Source: CAVRGQ01 sp963720785
GTDB taxonomy: Bacteria; Actinomycetota; Acidimicrobiia; IMCC26256; DASPTH01
Direction of reading: 5' to 3'
DNA: 64,000 bases
Assembly: GCA_963720785.1 (NCBI GenBank)
Contig: CAVRGQ010000004.1
Location: 186,001 to 250,000 of the forward strand
Shown here piece after piece: positions 38,446 to 48,500 of the stretch. The position numbers were made by a program, and so were the translations under genes. The notes beneath the pieces were generated by a model. It was given only the letters and a program-made list of their open reading frames with translations, was not told the DNA's origin and ran no database searches. How positions within the stretch are numbered: position 1 is the stretch's first letter; each line of letters opens with the position of its first letter.

Positions 38446-39444
38446 GTGAGCACGGTCCTCGTCGTCGGCCTGGGTCAGGTCGGCGTGCGCGCCTCGCGCC
38501 AACTCCTCGACACGCCGGGGGTCGATCGCGTCCTCGTCGGCGCGCGGGATCTCGGCGACGCCCGCGAAGTGGCGACCGCGCTCCACGACGGCGCCGAAGC
38601 CGTGCGCTTCGCACCGGGTGACTCCGTGCCCGACGAGGTCGACGCGGTCGCGTCCGCCGTACCGAGCGAGGCCGACGTGCGCATCGCGCGCGCCGCGCTG
38701 CGCGCCGGGGTGCCGTTCGCGTCGAGCGCCGACCGCGTCGACACGTTGCGCGACCTGCTCGCGCTCGACGACGAGGCCAACGGCGCCGGCGCCCGCGTCG
38801 TGATCGGGTGCGGCCTCGCGCCCGGGCTCTCCGACGTGTTGGTGCGCCACGCCGCGACCCTCTTCGACAGCGTCGACGAGATCCAGGTGGCCCGGTTCGG
38901 CGCCGCCGGCCCGGCCTCCGTCGCCGAAGCCCGGCGCGCCTGGGGCGACCAGCCCTACGAATGGCGCGACGGTACGGGCGCGGTCGACAAGCGCCGCGGC
39001 CCGCAGCTGGTGTGGTTCCCCGAGCCCGTGGGTGCCCGCGAGTGCGAGGTGGTGGCCACCGGCATCGACCTGCTCGTGCGCGCGAACCCTGGTGTGGGCC
39101 GCATCACCACTCGCCTCGGGGAGCCGCCGCCGCGCCGGCTCCCGCTGCCCGGTCGTCGCGATCCGGGCCTCGCGTGGGGAGCGGTGCGCGTCGAGCTCTG
39201 GGGCAACCAGGGCGGGCGGCGCGCGTCGGTCGTCTACGGGGTGATCGAGCGGACCGCCGTCGCGGTCGGCACCGTGCTCGGCGTCACCGCCGCGTGGCTT
39301 GCCGGCGCGGCACCCGGCGTGGCGGAAGGACCCGAATCGGGGGCTTTCGGCCTCGGAGAGGCGGTCAAGCCGGTGCCCTTCCTTGCCGAACTCGCGCACA
39401 GGGGCCTGAAGGCGGCCACGTTCGAGGGTGTCGGGATCGGATGA
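38446..39444 (+). CDS. Saccharopine dehydrogenase-like NAD(P)-binding protein
   Basis: 332 residues starting at GTG 38446. N-terminal Rossmann domain VLVVGLGQVGVRASRQLLDTP, then VDAVASAVPSEADVRIARAAL and VVIGCGLAPGLSDVLVRHAA, which follow the pattern of the saccharopine dehydrogenase/LOR family. The reaction cannot be stated: many such proteins are oxidoreductases of unknown substrate. Its stop overlaps the ATG of the following lipoprotein gene, so 38446-40873 is one operon of three coupled genes. Confidence 0.75.
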   Translation: MSTVLVVGLGQVGVRASRQLLDTPGVDRVLVGARDLGDAREVATALHDGAEAVRFAPGDSVPDEVDAVASAVPSEADVRIARAALRAGVPFASSADRVDTLRDLLALDDEANGAGARVVIGCGLAPGLSDVLVRHAATLFDSVDEIQVARFGAAGPASVAEARRAWGDQPYEWRDGTGAVDKRRGPQLVWFPEPVGARECEVVATGIDLLVRANPGVGRITTRLGEPPPRRLPLPGRRDPGLAWGAVRVELWGNQGGRRASVVYGVIERTAVAVGTVLGVTAAWLAGAAPGVAEGPESGAFGLGEAVKPVPFLAELAHRGLKAATFEGVGIG

Positions 39445-39998
39445 GGGCAGCGATGACAGCAGGAAGTCGGGCAATGCACCGCAGGGTCCTGGGCGTCGGC
39501 GTCGGCGTGTTCCTCGCCGTCGCCGCGTACGGGTGCGGTTCCTCGGACACCTCCGTGAGCTCGTCGGTGCACCAGCAGGTGTCCGCCGCGGCCGACGGCA
39601 CCGAGATGCGCACCGTCGAGTACGAAGGCGTCGCGTTCGACGTGCCCGCCGACTGGCCCGTCAACGACCTCGCGGCCGACCCCACGATGTGCGTGCGCTT
39701 CGACGTGCACGCGGTGTACCTGGGCAACCCGAGCGCCGACATGAACTGCCCGGCCGGCGGCGTGGGCAGCACCGAAGCAGTGCTGGTGCAGCCGATCGAG
39801 CGGACGACCGACGGGCTCTCCGGTCAGGTGTCCACGATGGACGTCAACGGGCTGAGCGCCGAGGTGAGCGACCAGCGCGCGTCGATGGGTCAGCTCCAGG
39901 CCGACGTCGGTGACGTGCGCGTGTCGGTCACCACGGGCCCCGACTCCGACGCGCTCGCGCAGCAGATCCTGCAGTCGTTCCGGGCGGCGGGCCAGTGA
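39441..39998 (+). CDS. Putative lipoprotein, unknown function
   Basis: 185 residues. Signal peptide with lipobox (FLAVAAYGC) followed by a Ser-rich linker and a compact domain (EYEGVAFDVPADWPVNDLA to LAQQILQSFRAAGQ). The phrase VAFDVPADWPV resembles secreted PsbP/LpqN-like domains found in actinobacterial lipoproteins. ATG 39441 overlaps the previous stop, and its own stop overlaps the next start (GTGA). Confidence 0.72.
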   Translation: MRAAMTAGSRAMHRRVLGVGVGVFLAVAAYGCGSSDTSVSSSVHQQVSAAADGTEMRTVEYEGVAFDVPADWPVNDLAADPTMCVRFDVHAVYLGNPSADMNCPAGGVGSTEAVLVQPIERTTDGLSGQVSTMDVNGLSAEVSDQRASMGQLQADVGDVRVSVTTGPDSDALAQQILQSFRAAGQ

Positions 39999-40873
39999 GC
40001 GCGGTGAACTCGGTGGACGGGCGCGGGCGTCGTCGTCGGCGCGGCCCGCTGCTCCTCGCGGTCGCGGTGCTCGCGCTGGTGTTGAGCGCCTGCTACCCGG
40101 CGGGCAAGCCGGTGCCCGCGGCACCACAGCCGCTCCAGGGTTTCGACGCCGCCTGCGCGCCCACCCTCGACAAGATGACCGCGTGGTGGACGGCTTCGCC
40201 GTACACGAGCGTGGGTGTCTACCTCGGCGGTTCGAGCGTGTACTGCAAGCAGCAGATGCAGCCACAGTTCACGTCGAGCTGGGTCAGCTCGGTGACGAAC
40301 CAGGGCTGGACGCTGATCCCCATCTGGGTCGGACCACAGGCACCGTGCACGACGCTGGGCGACGTCACGAAGATCACCAACGATCCGAACGCCGCCTACA
40401 CGGCCGGCGCCTACGAGGCCTACTACGCGTCGGTGCGAGCGACGGAGCTGGGTATGGGCCACGGACCGATCTACTACGACATGGAGGCGTACCCGAGCGG
40501 CAATTCCACGTGCACGCTGGTGGTGCAGCAGTTTGCCGAGGGCTGGGCCAACGGGCTGCACTTCTTCGGCCACACGTCCGGCCTGTACAGCAGCCTGTGC
40601 TCGGGCATCAAGGACGTGGCGGCCAACCCCGATGCCGGTCTCATCGACTCGGTCTGGCCCGCCGCGTGGCCGTACAACAGCGATGACACGCGCTACAGCA
40701 CCTATGTGTCGAACCTGTTCGGGATGACCTGCGGCGGGGTGACCACGCCGCCCGACAACTACTGGTGGAACCACCAGCGGCTCCGGCAGTTCCGGGGCGG
40801 GCACAACGAGACGTGGGGTGGCGTCACGCTCAACATCGACACCAACGCGACGGACGGCCTGACCTACCCCTAG
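39995..40873 (+). CDS. DUF1906 (Rv2525c-like glycoside hydrolase-like) lipoprotein
   Basis: 292 residues. A basic start (GRGRRRRRGP) and hydrophobic core end in the lipobox LVLSAC. The mature part begins GFDAACAPTLDKMTAWW and follows the TIM-barrel-like DUF1906 pattern: SVGVYLGGSSVYCK, WTLIPIWVGPQAPC, YYDMEAYP with the acidic pair where GH25-type enzymes have catalytic residues, and HTSGLYSS. Family members in mycobacteria affect wall permeability; activity unproven. Last gene of the 38446 operon and convergent with uppP across 35 bases of GGGTCGCGCC repeats. Confidence 0.82.
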   Translation: MSAVNSVDGRGRRRRRGPLLLAVAVLALVLSACYPAGKPVPAAPQPLQGFDAACAPTLDKMTAWWTASPYTSVGVYLGGSSVYCKQQMQPQFTSSWVSSVTNQGWTLIPIWVGPQAPCTTLGDVTKITNDPNAAYTAGAYEAYYASVRATELGMGHGPIYYDMEAYPSGNSTCTLVVQQFAEGWANGLHFFGHTSGLYSSLCSGIKDVAANPDAGLIDSVWPAAWPYNSDDTRYSTYVSNLFGMTCGGVTTPPDNYWWNHQRLRQFRGGHNETWGGVTLNIDTNATDGLTYP

Positions 40874-40908
40874 GTCGCGCGCCGGGTCGCGCCGGGTCGC
40901 GCCGGAGA

Positions 40909-41850
40909 TCAGATCGCGCCGGTGACCACCAGCACGACCACCAGCACCGAGATCGCGATCCGGTACCAGCCGAAGATCGCCAGATCGTGGTGGCTCAGGT
41001 AGCCCACCATCCACCTGATCGCGAGCGCGGCGAACACGAACGCGACGAGGAGGCCGAGCAGCGGCGTGCCGAGCCCGAACGTGTCGAGCATGAGCTTGCC
41101 GTCCTTGGCCGTCGTGTACAGCGTCGCCGCGGTGAGCGTGACGAAGCCGAGCAGGAAGCTGAACTCGACGGCCGCCTCCATCGACACCCCGATGAGCAAC
41201 GCGGCGACGATCGTCACGAGACTGCGGCTCGTGCCCGGCCACAGCGCGAGCACCTGCGCACCACCGATGATCAGGGCGTCGCGCGTGGTGAGCTGCGTGA
41301 GGGAACGACCGCCGCGTGGCCCGAGCTTCCCCATGCGGCTGAGCACGATCACCACGACGCCGCCGACGACCCAGGCCGCGACCACGGGCCACGTGCCGAA
41401 CAGCACGTCCTTGATGGCCTTCTCCGAGATCACGCCGACGACGGCGGCGGGCACGAAGGCGATCGCCACCGCGATCAGCAGGCGTCGGCCGTCGTCGCTC
41501 TTCCCGACGAGGCCCTCCACCATGGTCCACACGCGATGGCGGTACAGGGCGAGCACCGCGAGGATGGCTCCGAACTGGATGGCGATCTCGTAGCTCTTCA
41601 CCGCGTCGCCGGCCGCGCCGCTGGAGGGCAGGTCGAGGAGCCGGGCGGTCACGAGGAGATGACCGGTCGACGAGATCGGCAGGTACTCGGTGATGCCCTC
41701 CACGATCCCGAGCACGATGGCGTCGAAGGCGCTGAGCACGTCGTGGGCGGCCTGGACCGCGAGGGTGACCGCGCCGGCGCCGGCGGGGGTCAGGACGACT
41801 GCGCCCGCGGCGCCGAGCAGGAGGACCAGTGCGGTACTGCGGCGCGCCAT
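40909..41850 (-). CDS. uppP: Undecaprenyl-diphosphate phosphatase
   Basis: Recycles the lipid carrier for cell wall synthesis (BacA family). 313 residues with about eight helices. Family motifs: VLGIVEGITEYLPISSTGHLL with the catalytic Glu/Ser cluster, and WPGTSRSLVTIVAALL. An extra N-terminal hydrophobic segment (VLLLGAAGAVVLTPAGAGA) precedes the usual start, so either the protein has a signal-like leader or the true start is further in. The sole leftward gene in a rightward region. Confidence 0.94.
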   Translation of the reverse strand: MARRSTALVLLLGAAGAVVLTPAGAGAVTLAVQAAHDVLSAFDAIVLGIVEGITEYLPISSTGHLLVTARLLDLPSSGAAGDAVKSYEIAIQFGAILAVLALYRHRVWTMVEGLVGKSDDGRRLLIAVAIAFVPAAVVGVISEKAIKDVLFGTWPVVAAWVVGGVVVIVLSRMGKLGPRGGRSLTQLTTRDALIIGGAQVLALWPGTSRSLVTIVAALLIGVSMEAAVEFSFLLGFVTLTAATLYTTAKDGKLMLDTFGLGTPLLGLLVAFVFAALAIRWMVGYLSHHDLAIFGWYRIAISVLVVVLVVTGAI

Positions 41851-41949
41851 CGGGGGACACGCTAGCGAGCCGAGCGGGGCCGCCCGATCGGGTCCGGGCG
41901 GTATGCGGCAAAAGGGCCCTTGGCCTCTGCTTGGCCCGGGATCGGCGCC

Positions 41950-42022
41950 GATACTGGGATATCCACGGAAAGTGCAGACTCACGCGCGGAGCGTGAGCGA
42001 ATCCCGGCCGGATAGGCCAACC
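41950..42022 (+). promoter_or_regulatory. Promoter and structured leader of the surface-protein operon
   Basis: A GATACT -10 candidate (41950-41955) precedes about 60 bases of leader. Within it CTCACGC (41979-41985) pairs with GCGTGAG (41991-41997) around GCGGA, flanked by GGAAAGTGCAGA and GCGAATCCCGG, and a second GGCC-GGCC stem (CGGCCGGATAGGCC) comes just before the ATG. The layout suggests a regulatory RNA, but I cannot match it to a known class. Confidence 0.35.
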
Positions 42023-42511
42023 ATGATCCGACGACCCGCACGCTCGACGACCGTCGCCATCGTCTTCGCGGCCGTCCTCGTCCTCGCGGCCTCCACGGCG
42101 GCCTACGCGTACTGGACGAGTTCCGGGGAGGGAACGGGTGCGGCCTCGACGGGCACGTTGCAGGCCGTCGTGGTCACGGCGACGGCGGCCACCCCGACCT
42201 CGGTGCTGCTGCCCGGGCACACGGCCGGCGCCGCGTTCCGGGTGTCCAACCCGAACCACTTCGACGTCACCCTCACCACCGTGACCCGAGACGGTGACAT
42301 CACCGTCTCCGGTGGGTCGAGCTGTGACGCTGCGAACGCCGCGGTCACCTTCGCCGACCAGACCGGGCTCGACATCACCGTGCCGGCGAATTCCGTCGGC
42401 TGGCCGATCGAGCTCGCCGCCGACGCCGTCTCGATGGGCGCGGACTCCGCGAACGGGTGTCAGTCGGCAAGCTTCGACATCCCCATCACGGTGAGTGTTC
42501 GCACGCCATGA
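42023..42511 (+). CDS. TasA/SipW-type secreted surface protein
   Basis: 162 residues. The N-terminal signal region VAIVFAAVLVLAASTAAYAY is followed by WTSSGEGTGAASTGT, the pattern seen in SipW-dependent fibre proteins of the TasA/camelysin type (hydrophobic core, Tyr/Phe-Trp/Phe-Thr, then Gly-x-Gly-x-Ala). The mature part is a Thr/Val-rich beta-sandwich, ending with a Cys-containing segment (SANGCQSASFDIPITV) that resembles the C-termini of the products at 50968 and 51540. First gene of a coupled cluster: its stop overlaps the ATG of the giant Ig-like protein. Confidence 0.72.
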   Translation: MIRRPARSTTVAIVFAAVLVLAASTAAYAYWTSSGEGTGAASTGTLQAVVVTATAATPTSVLLPGHTAGAAFRVSNPNHFDVTLTTVTRDGDITVSGGSSCDAANAAVTFADQTGLDITVPANSVGWPIELAADAVSMGADSANGCQSASFDIPITVSVRTP

Positions 42512-45500
42512 GGGGACGAGCCACCGCCGCGGGCACCCATCGATCCGGCCCGCACTCGCGTGCCGCGGGAATCGGGCTGCTCGTCGTCGCCGCGCTCGTG
42601 GTCATCGGCGGCTCCGTCGCCCTCGCGTTCTGGACTGCGACTGATTCGTCGAACCCGGCCGTCGCGGTCGCCGACAGCCTGCCGCAGGGCAACCGGCCCT
42701 CGAGCGTCGCGGTCGTGCCCGACCCGAACTCCAACACGGTCTCCCTCTCCTTCGGTCAGGCCACGACCACCGGTGGGGTGCCTGTCGCAGCCGCCGACAC
42801 CATCCTCCGCCGCGCCCCGGAGTCCGGCGGCGCCGGCATCACGGTCACGGCTGAGTGCACCCTCTCCTCCGTGACCGTCGACTGCACCGAGTCGGCAGTG
42901 CCCGACGGCCGATGGGTCTACACCGACACGCCGACGTTCGGGACCTCGTGGACCGGTGAAGCGAGCGATCCGAGCTCGGCGGTCACGGTGGACACCACCG
43001 GCCCGGTGTCGTCGGTCGACTACCCCGTCGACGGGATCGTCTACGGCGCCAACTACAGCGGCGTGCTCAGCGGAACTGCCTCCGATGAGCTGAGTGCGGT
43101 GGCGAGCGTGAGTGTCGCCATCGAGGACACCACGACGCACCAGTGGTGGAACGGCGCCGAGTTCGTGGATTCGGCCACGCCGGTGTTCGTCGACGCGTCC
43201 GGCACCACGGTGTGGACCTACTCGCTGCCGGCAGTCGACCTGGTGAGCACGCACACGTACGCCGCGCGCTCGCGCCGCGACCGACAGCCTCGGCAACGCG
43301 GCGACGTCGTCGCCGGTGGGCTGGACGTTCGACACGACGCTGCCGTCGGTCGCGATCACGTCGCCGGTGAACAACACGCCGTTCGGGCAAATTGGCCGGG
43401 TGCGATCACGGGGACCACGACGACGGCCGCCGGCCTGAGCATCGTCGACGTGGATCTGACCATCCACGACACGACCGCCGACTCGTACTGGAACGGCGTG
43501 ACCTGGCAGCCGACCGCAGTCGAGGTGGAGGCGGCGCTGACGTCGTCGTGGAGTTACACCCTGGCCGCCGGCGAGCTCACCACCACCCACTTCTACGAGG
43601 TGACGGCCACCGCGACCGACACCGGCGCCAACTTCGCGTCGACCGGGCCGACGAACTTCTCCTACGACACGACCCCGCCCCTCTCGACGATCGTCAGCCC
43701 GGCCCAGGGCATCACCTACGGCACCAACTGGGCCGGATCGATCAGTGGAACCGCAGCCGCGACCGACGGCGGCGTGCTACCCGAGGGCGCGACGGTGATC
43801 TCGATCGAGGACGTGGCAACCGGCTTCTTCTGGAACGGCACGAACTTCACCACCACGCAGGACCCGACCTGGGTCGCGACGACCGGGACGACGTCGTGGA
43901 CCCTTCCGTTCCCGTCGACGAACCTGGAGTCGGATCACACCTACCGGATCACCGCGAAGACCACGTGTGCCATGGGCAACGTCGGCTTCAGCACGCCGGT
44001 CACGTTCGACTTCGACGAGACGCCTCCGGAGGTGACGGTCGACTACCCGGCCAACGACACCACGTACGGCGCGAACTGGTTGGGGACGATCTCCGGGACG
44101 GCGGCCGCCGATCCGGACTTCACGTTGTGGCTCGAGTCGACCGACGTGTCGGTGCAGGACAAGGTGACCCTCCTTTGGTGGGACGGGAGCGGGTTCACGG
44201 CGGCCACGCCGACGTGGGTGACGGTGTCGTCGGCCTCGGGTCCGTGGTCGGCCGAGGTGCCCGCGAGCGCATTGACGTCCGGGCACGGGTACAAGGTGCT
44301 GGCGCGGGCAACCGACTCGGCGGAGAACGTGACGACCGCCCCGGCGGTCGACTGGACGTTCGACGCGACACCGCCGTCGGTCGCGATCACCGCGCCCACC
44401 AACGGATCGCACTTCGGGGCCGACTGGCCGGGTGCGATCACGGGGACCACGACCGCGGCGGCCGCCGGCCTGAGCATCGTCGACGTGGACCTGACCATCC
44501 ACGACACGACCGCCGACTCGTACTGGAACGGCGTGACCTGGCAGCCGACCGCAGTCGAGGTGGAGGCGGCGCTGACGTCGTCGTGGAGTTACACCCTGTC
44601 CGCCGGCGAGCTCACCACCACCCACTTCTACGAGGTGACGGCCACCGCGACCGACACCGGCGCCAACTTCGCGACGACCGCCACGAACACGTTCTCCTAC
44701 GACACCACGCCACCGATCTCGATCGTCACGAGCCCCGTCGACGGGGTCACCTACGGGGCCAACTGGGCCGGCTCGATCACGGGCACCGCGTCCGATCCGT
44801 CCATCGGCGGCGCGATCCCGGCGGGTGGCACCGTCGTCTCGATCCAGGATGTCGGGACCGGCTACTTCTGGAACGGCACGAACTTCACGACCACCCAGGA
44901 CCCGACGTGGGTGGCGACGACCGGGTCGACGTCGTGGACCCTCTCGTTCCCGTCGACGAACCTCGTCCCCGGCCACACGTACCGGATCACGTCGATGACC
45001 ACGTGCTCCATGCTCAACACCGGGTTCAGCACGCCCGTGACGTTCGTCTACAGCGGGCTCCCGCCGACCAACCACTTCGACTACCCGGTCAACGGCACCA
45101 CCTACGGCAGCAATTGGTCGGGTGTCATCAGTGGGGGCGCCGTGGCCCAGGGCACGGTCACGATCCCCACGTCCTCGGCCACCGGCGGCACGCTCGACGC
45201 CGGCACGGGGATCTCGATCATCGACACCACCGCGAGCAAGTACTGGGATGGCTCGGCCTTCGCCGCCGGGACGACGACCTGGTACAACGCGGTCAGCGGT
45301 ACCACGGCATGGAGCTACGCGCTCGCGGCCGGCGAGCTGACGTCCGGGCACACGTACGCCGCGGTCATCATGACCATCGACTCGGCCGGGAACTCGACGT
45401 CCTCGGCGATCGGCTTCAGCCTCGACACCACCGCGCCGTCTTCGACGGTGGCGGTTCCCGTCGACACGTCGGTCTACGGCGCCGACTGGCCGGGCTCGAT

Positions 45501-48500
45501 CTCCGGCACCGCCGCCGCGGGTACCGGCCTGACCGTGGCCTCGGTCGCCCTCGCGATCAAGGACACCACCGACACGAAGTGGTGGACGGGCGCCACCTGG
45601 TCGTCCACGCCGACCACCGTCAGCGCGACGGGAACGACGAGCTGGTCCTACCCGTTGGCGCTGGGAGCGCTGAGCGGAACACACGAGTACAGCGTGACGC
45701 CGACGGTCACCGACAACCTCGCCAACACCGACAGTTCGACCGCCTCGAGGTGGAGCATCTCCACGACTCCACCGAGCGCGTTGGTGACCTCTCCGGTTGA
45801 CGGCACGACCTACGGCGAAGGGCCCCCGGCCGATGGCGGTTGGGCCGGCACGATCGAGGGCGCGGCGACCCCGACCGCCGGTTCCATCGACTCCGTCGTG
45901 CTCACGATCCAGCGGGACGCGGACTCCTGGTACTGGAGCGGCTCCGACTGGCAGTCGGCACCGACGACGGTCCCGGTCACCTCCGGCACGGCGACGTGGA
46001 GCTACACCTTCCCGAAGTCGGCCATGACCACCGGCGAGTCCTACGGCGTGTTCGCCACCGCGACCGACGACCACTCGAACATCTCGCCTCCGAGCTCGAC
46101 GGTGTCGTGGACCTTCGACACGACCGCGCCGACCGTGTCGATCACCTACCCGGTCGACGGCACCACCTACGGCGCCAACGGCTCCGGTCCGGCCAACGGC
46201 GAGGCGACCGCCGGCACCGGCACGCTGGCGCACGTCGACCTGACGATCCGCGACACGACGACCGGCCTCTGGTGGAACGGCTTCCTGTTCAGCCAGGCGT
46301 CGCCCGTCCGGGTTCCGACGAGCGTCACGGGCGGCACCTGGTCGTATCCGCAACTCGAGCGCGGCGGACCTGACCGACGGTCACTCCTATGCCATGACGG
46401 CCGATGCGACGAACTCCGTGGGGAACTCGACGACGAGCGCCTCGGTGTCGTTCGGGTTCGACACGAGGCCGCCGGTGGTGGCGGTGATGGTGCCGGTGTC
46501 GGGTGCGACGTACGGTGCGAACTGGTCGGGTTCGGTGAGTGGTACTGCGACGCCGTGGGGTGCGTTGACGATGCCGTCGGGTTCGACGACGGTGACGATC
46601 GAGAACAGCCTGGGCTACTACTTCAACGGGACGACGTTCGCGACGCAGACGCCGACGTCGGTTCGCGACGACGGGCACGAGTTCGTGGAGTCTCGCGTTG
46701 GCGTCGTCGAAGTTGGTGAGTGGTGAGTCGTACACGGTCACCGCGACGTCGACTGATTCGGGCGCCAACATCGGGATCAGTCCGTCGGTCACGTTCACGT
46801 ACAACGCGACGCCACCCACGAACAACATCGACTACCCGGTGTCGGGGCACACGTACGGTTCGAACTGGACGGGGACGTTGGCGGGGAACGCGGCGGCGAA
46901 CGGCACGTTGACGATCGCGGCGAGTTCGGCGTCGGCCGGCACGCTCACCGCCGGGTCGGGGGTGTCGATCATCGACACGACCGCGAGCAAGTACTACAAC
47001 GGCTCGAGTTTCGTGGCGGGCACCGGTCCATACTTCAACGCGACGGCCGGTTCGACCTCGGCGTGGACGTACCCGCTCGCGACGGGGAAGCTCACCGCCG
47101 GTCACTCGTACACGGTGACGGTCCAGACCATCGATTCCGGAACCAACACGACCACGAGCGCGGCGTCGACGTTCGTCTACGACACCACAGCACCGACCGC
47201 GTCGATCACCTACCCCGCCGCCAGCACCACCTACGGCACCAACTGGACCGGCACCATCACCGGCACGGCGACCGCCGGCACGTCCGGCGCCACGATTCCG
47301 GCGTCGGCGGCGGCGGGCGGAACGCTCAGCGCCGGGTCGGGGGTGTCGATCATCGACACAACGGCGAGCACGCACTACAACGGGACGAGTTTCGTGTCCG
47401 GCACGGGCGCGTACTTCAACGCGACGGGTGGTTCGACCTCGGCGTGGACGTACCCGCTCGTCACCGGGAAGCTCACCTCGGGTCACTCCTACAGCGTCAC
47501 GGTCAAGACCATCGACTCCGCCGGCAACTCGACGACGAGCGCCTCGGTGTCGTTCGGGTTCGACACGAGGCCGCCGGTGGTGGCGGTGATGGTGCCGGTG
47601 TCGGGTGCGACGTACGGTGCGAACTGGTCGGGTTCGGTGAGTGGTACTGCGACGCCGTGGGGTGCGTTGACGATGCCGTCGGGTTCGACGACGGTGACGA
47701 TCGAGAACAGCCTGGGCTACTACTTCAACGGGACGACGTTCGCGACGCAGACGCCGACGTCGGTCGCGACGACGGGCACGAGTTCGTGGAGTCTCGCGTT
47801 GGCGTCGTCGAAGTTGGTGAGTGGTGAGTCGTACACGGTCACCGCGACGTCGACTGATTCGGGCGCCAACATCGGGATCAGTCCGTCGGTCACGTTCACG
47901 TACAACGCGACGCCACCCACGAACAACATCGACTACCCGGTGTCGGGGCACACGTACGGTTCGAACTGGACGGGGACGTTGGCGGGGAACGCGGCGGCGA
48001 ACGGCACGTTGACGATCGCGGCGAGTTCGGCGTCGGCCGGCACGCTCACCGCCGGGTCGGGGGTGTCGATCATCGACACGACCGCGAGCAAGTACTACAA
48101 CGGCTCGAGTTTCGTGGCGGGCACCGGTCCGTACTTCAACGCGACGGCCGGTTCGACCTCGGCGTGGACGTACCCGCTCGCGACGGGGAAGCTCACCGCC
48201 GGTCACTCGTACACGGTGACGGTCCAGACCATCGATTCCGGAACCAACACGACCACGAGCGCGGCGTCGACGTTCGTCTACGACACCACAGCACCGACCG
48301 CGTCGATCACCTACCCCGCCGCCAGCACCACCTACGGCACCAACTGGACCGGCACCATCACCGGCACGGCGACCGCCGGCGCGTCCGGCGCCACGATCTC
48401 CCGCGTGGCGCTCACGATCGCCGACACGACGAACTCCACGTGGTGGAACGGTGTGACGTGGCAGGGATCGACGGTCACGGTCAACGCGGCGGGGACCACG

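Noticed and set aside
42000..42022. A c-di-GMP-I (GEMM) riboswitch before the first TasA-like gene
   Set aside because: The core GACGCAAAGCC and the GGTAGC tetraloop-receptor strands are absent; only a generic stem remains, so I list it as unassigned.
46424..48397. CRISPR array or insertion sequence as the cause of the long repeats
   Set aside because: Repeats are 870 bases, in frame and coding for Ig-like modules; no short repeats with spacers, terminal inverted repeats or transposase.
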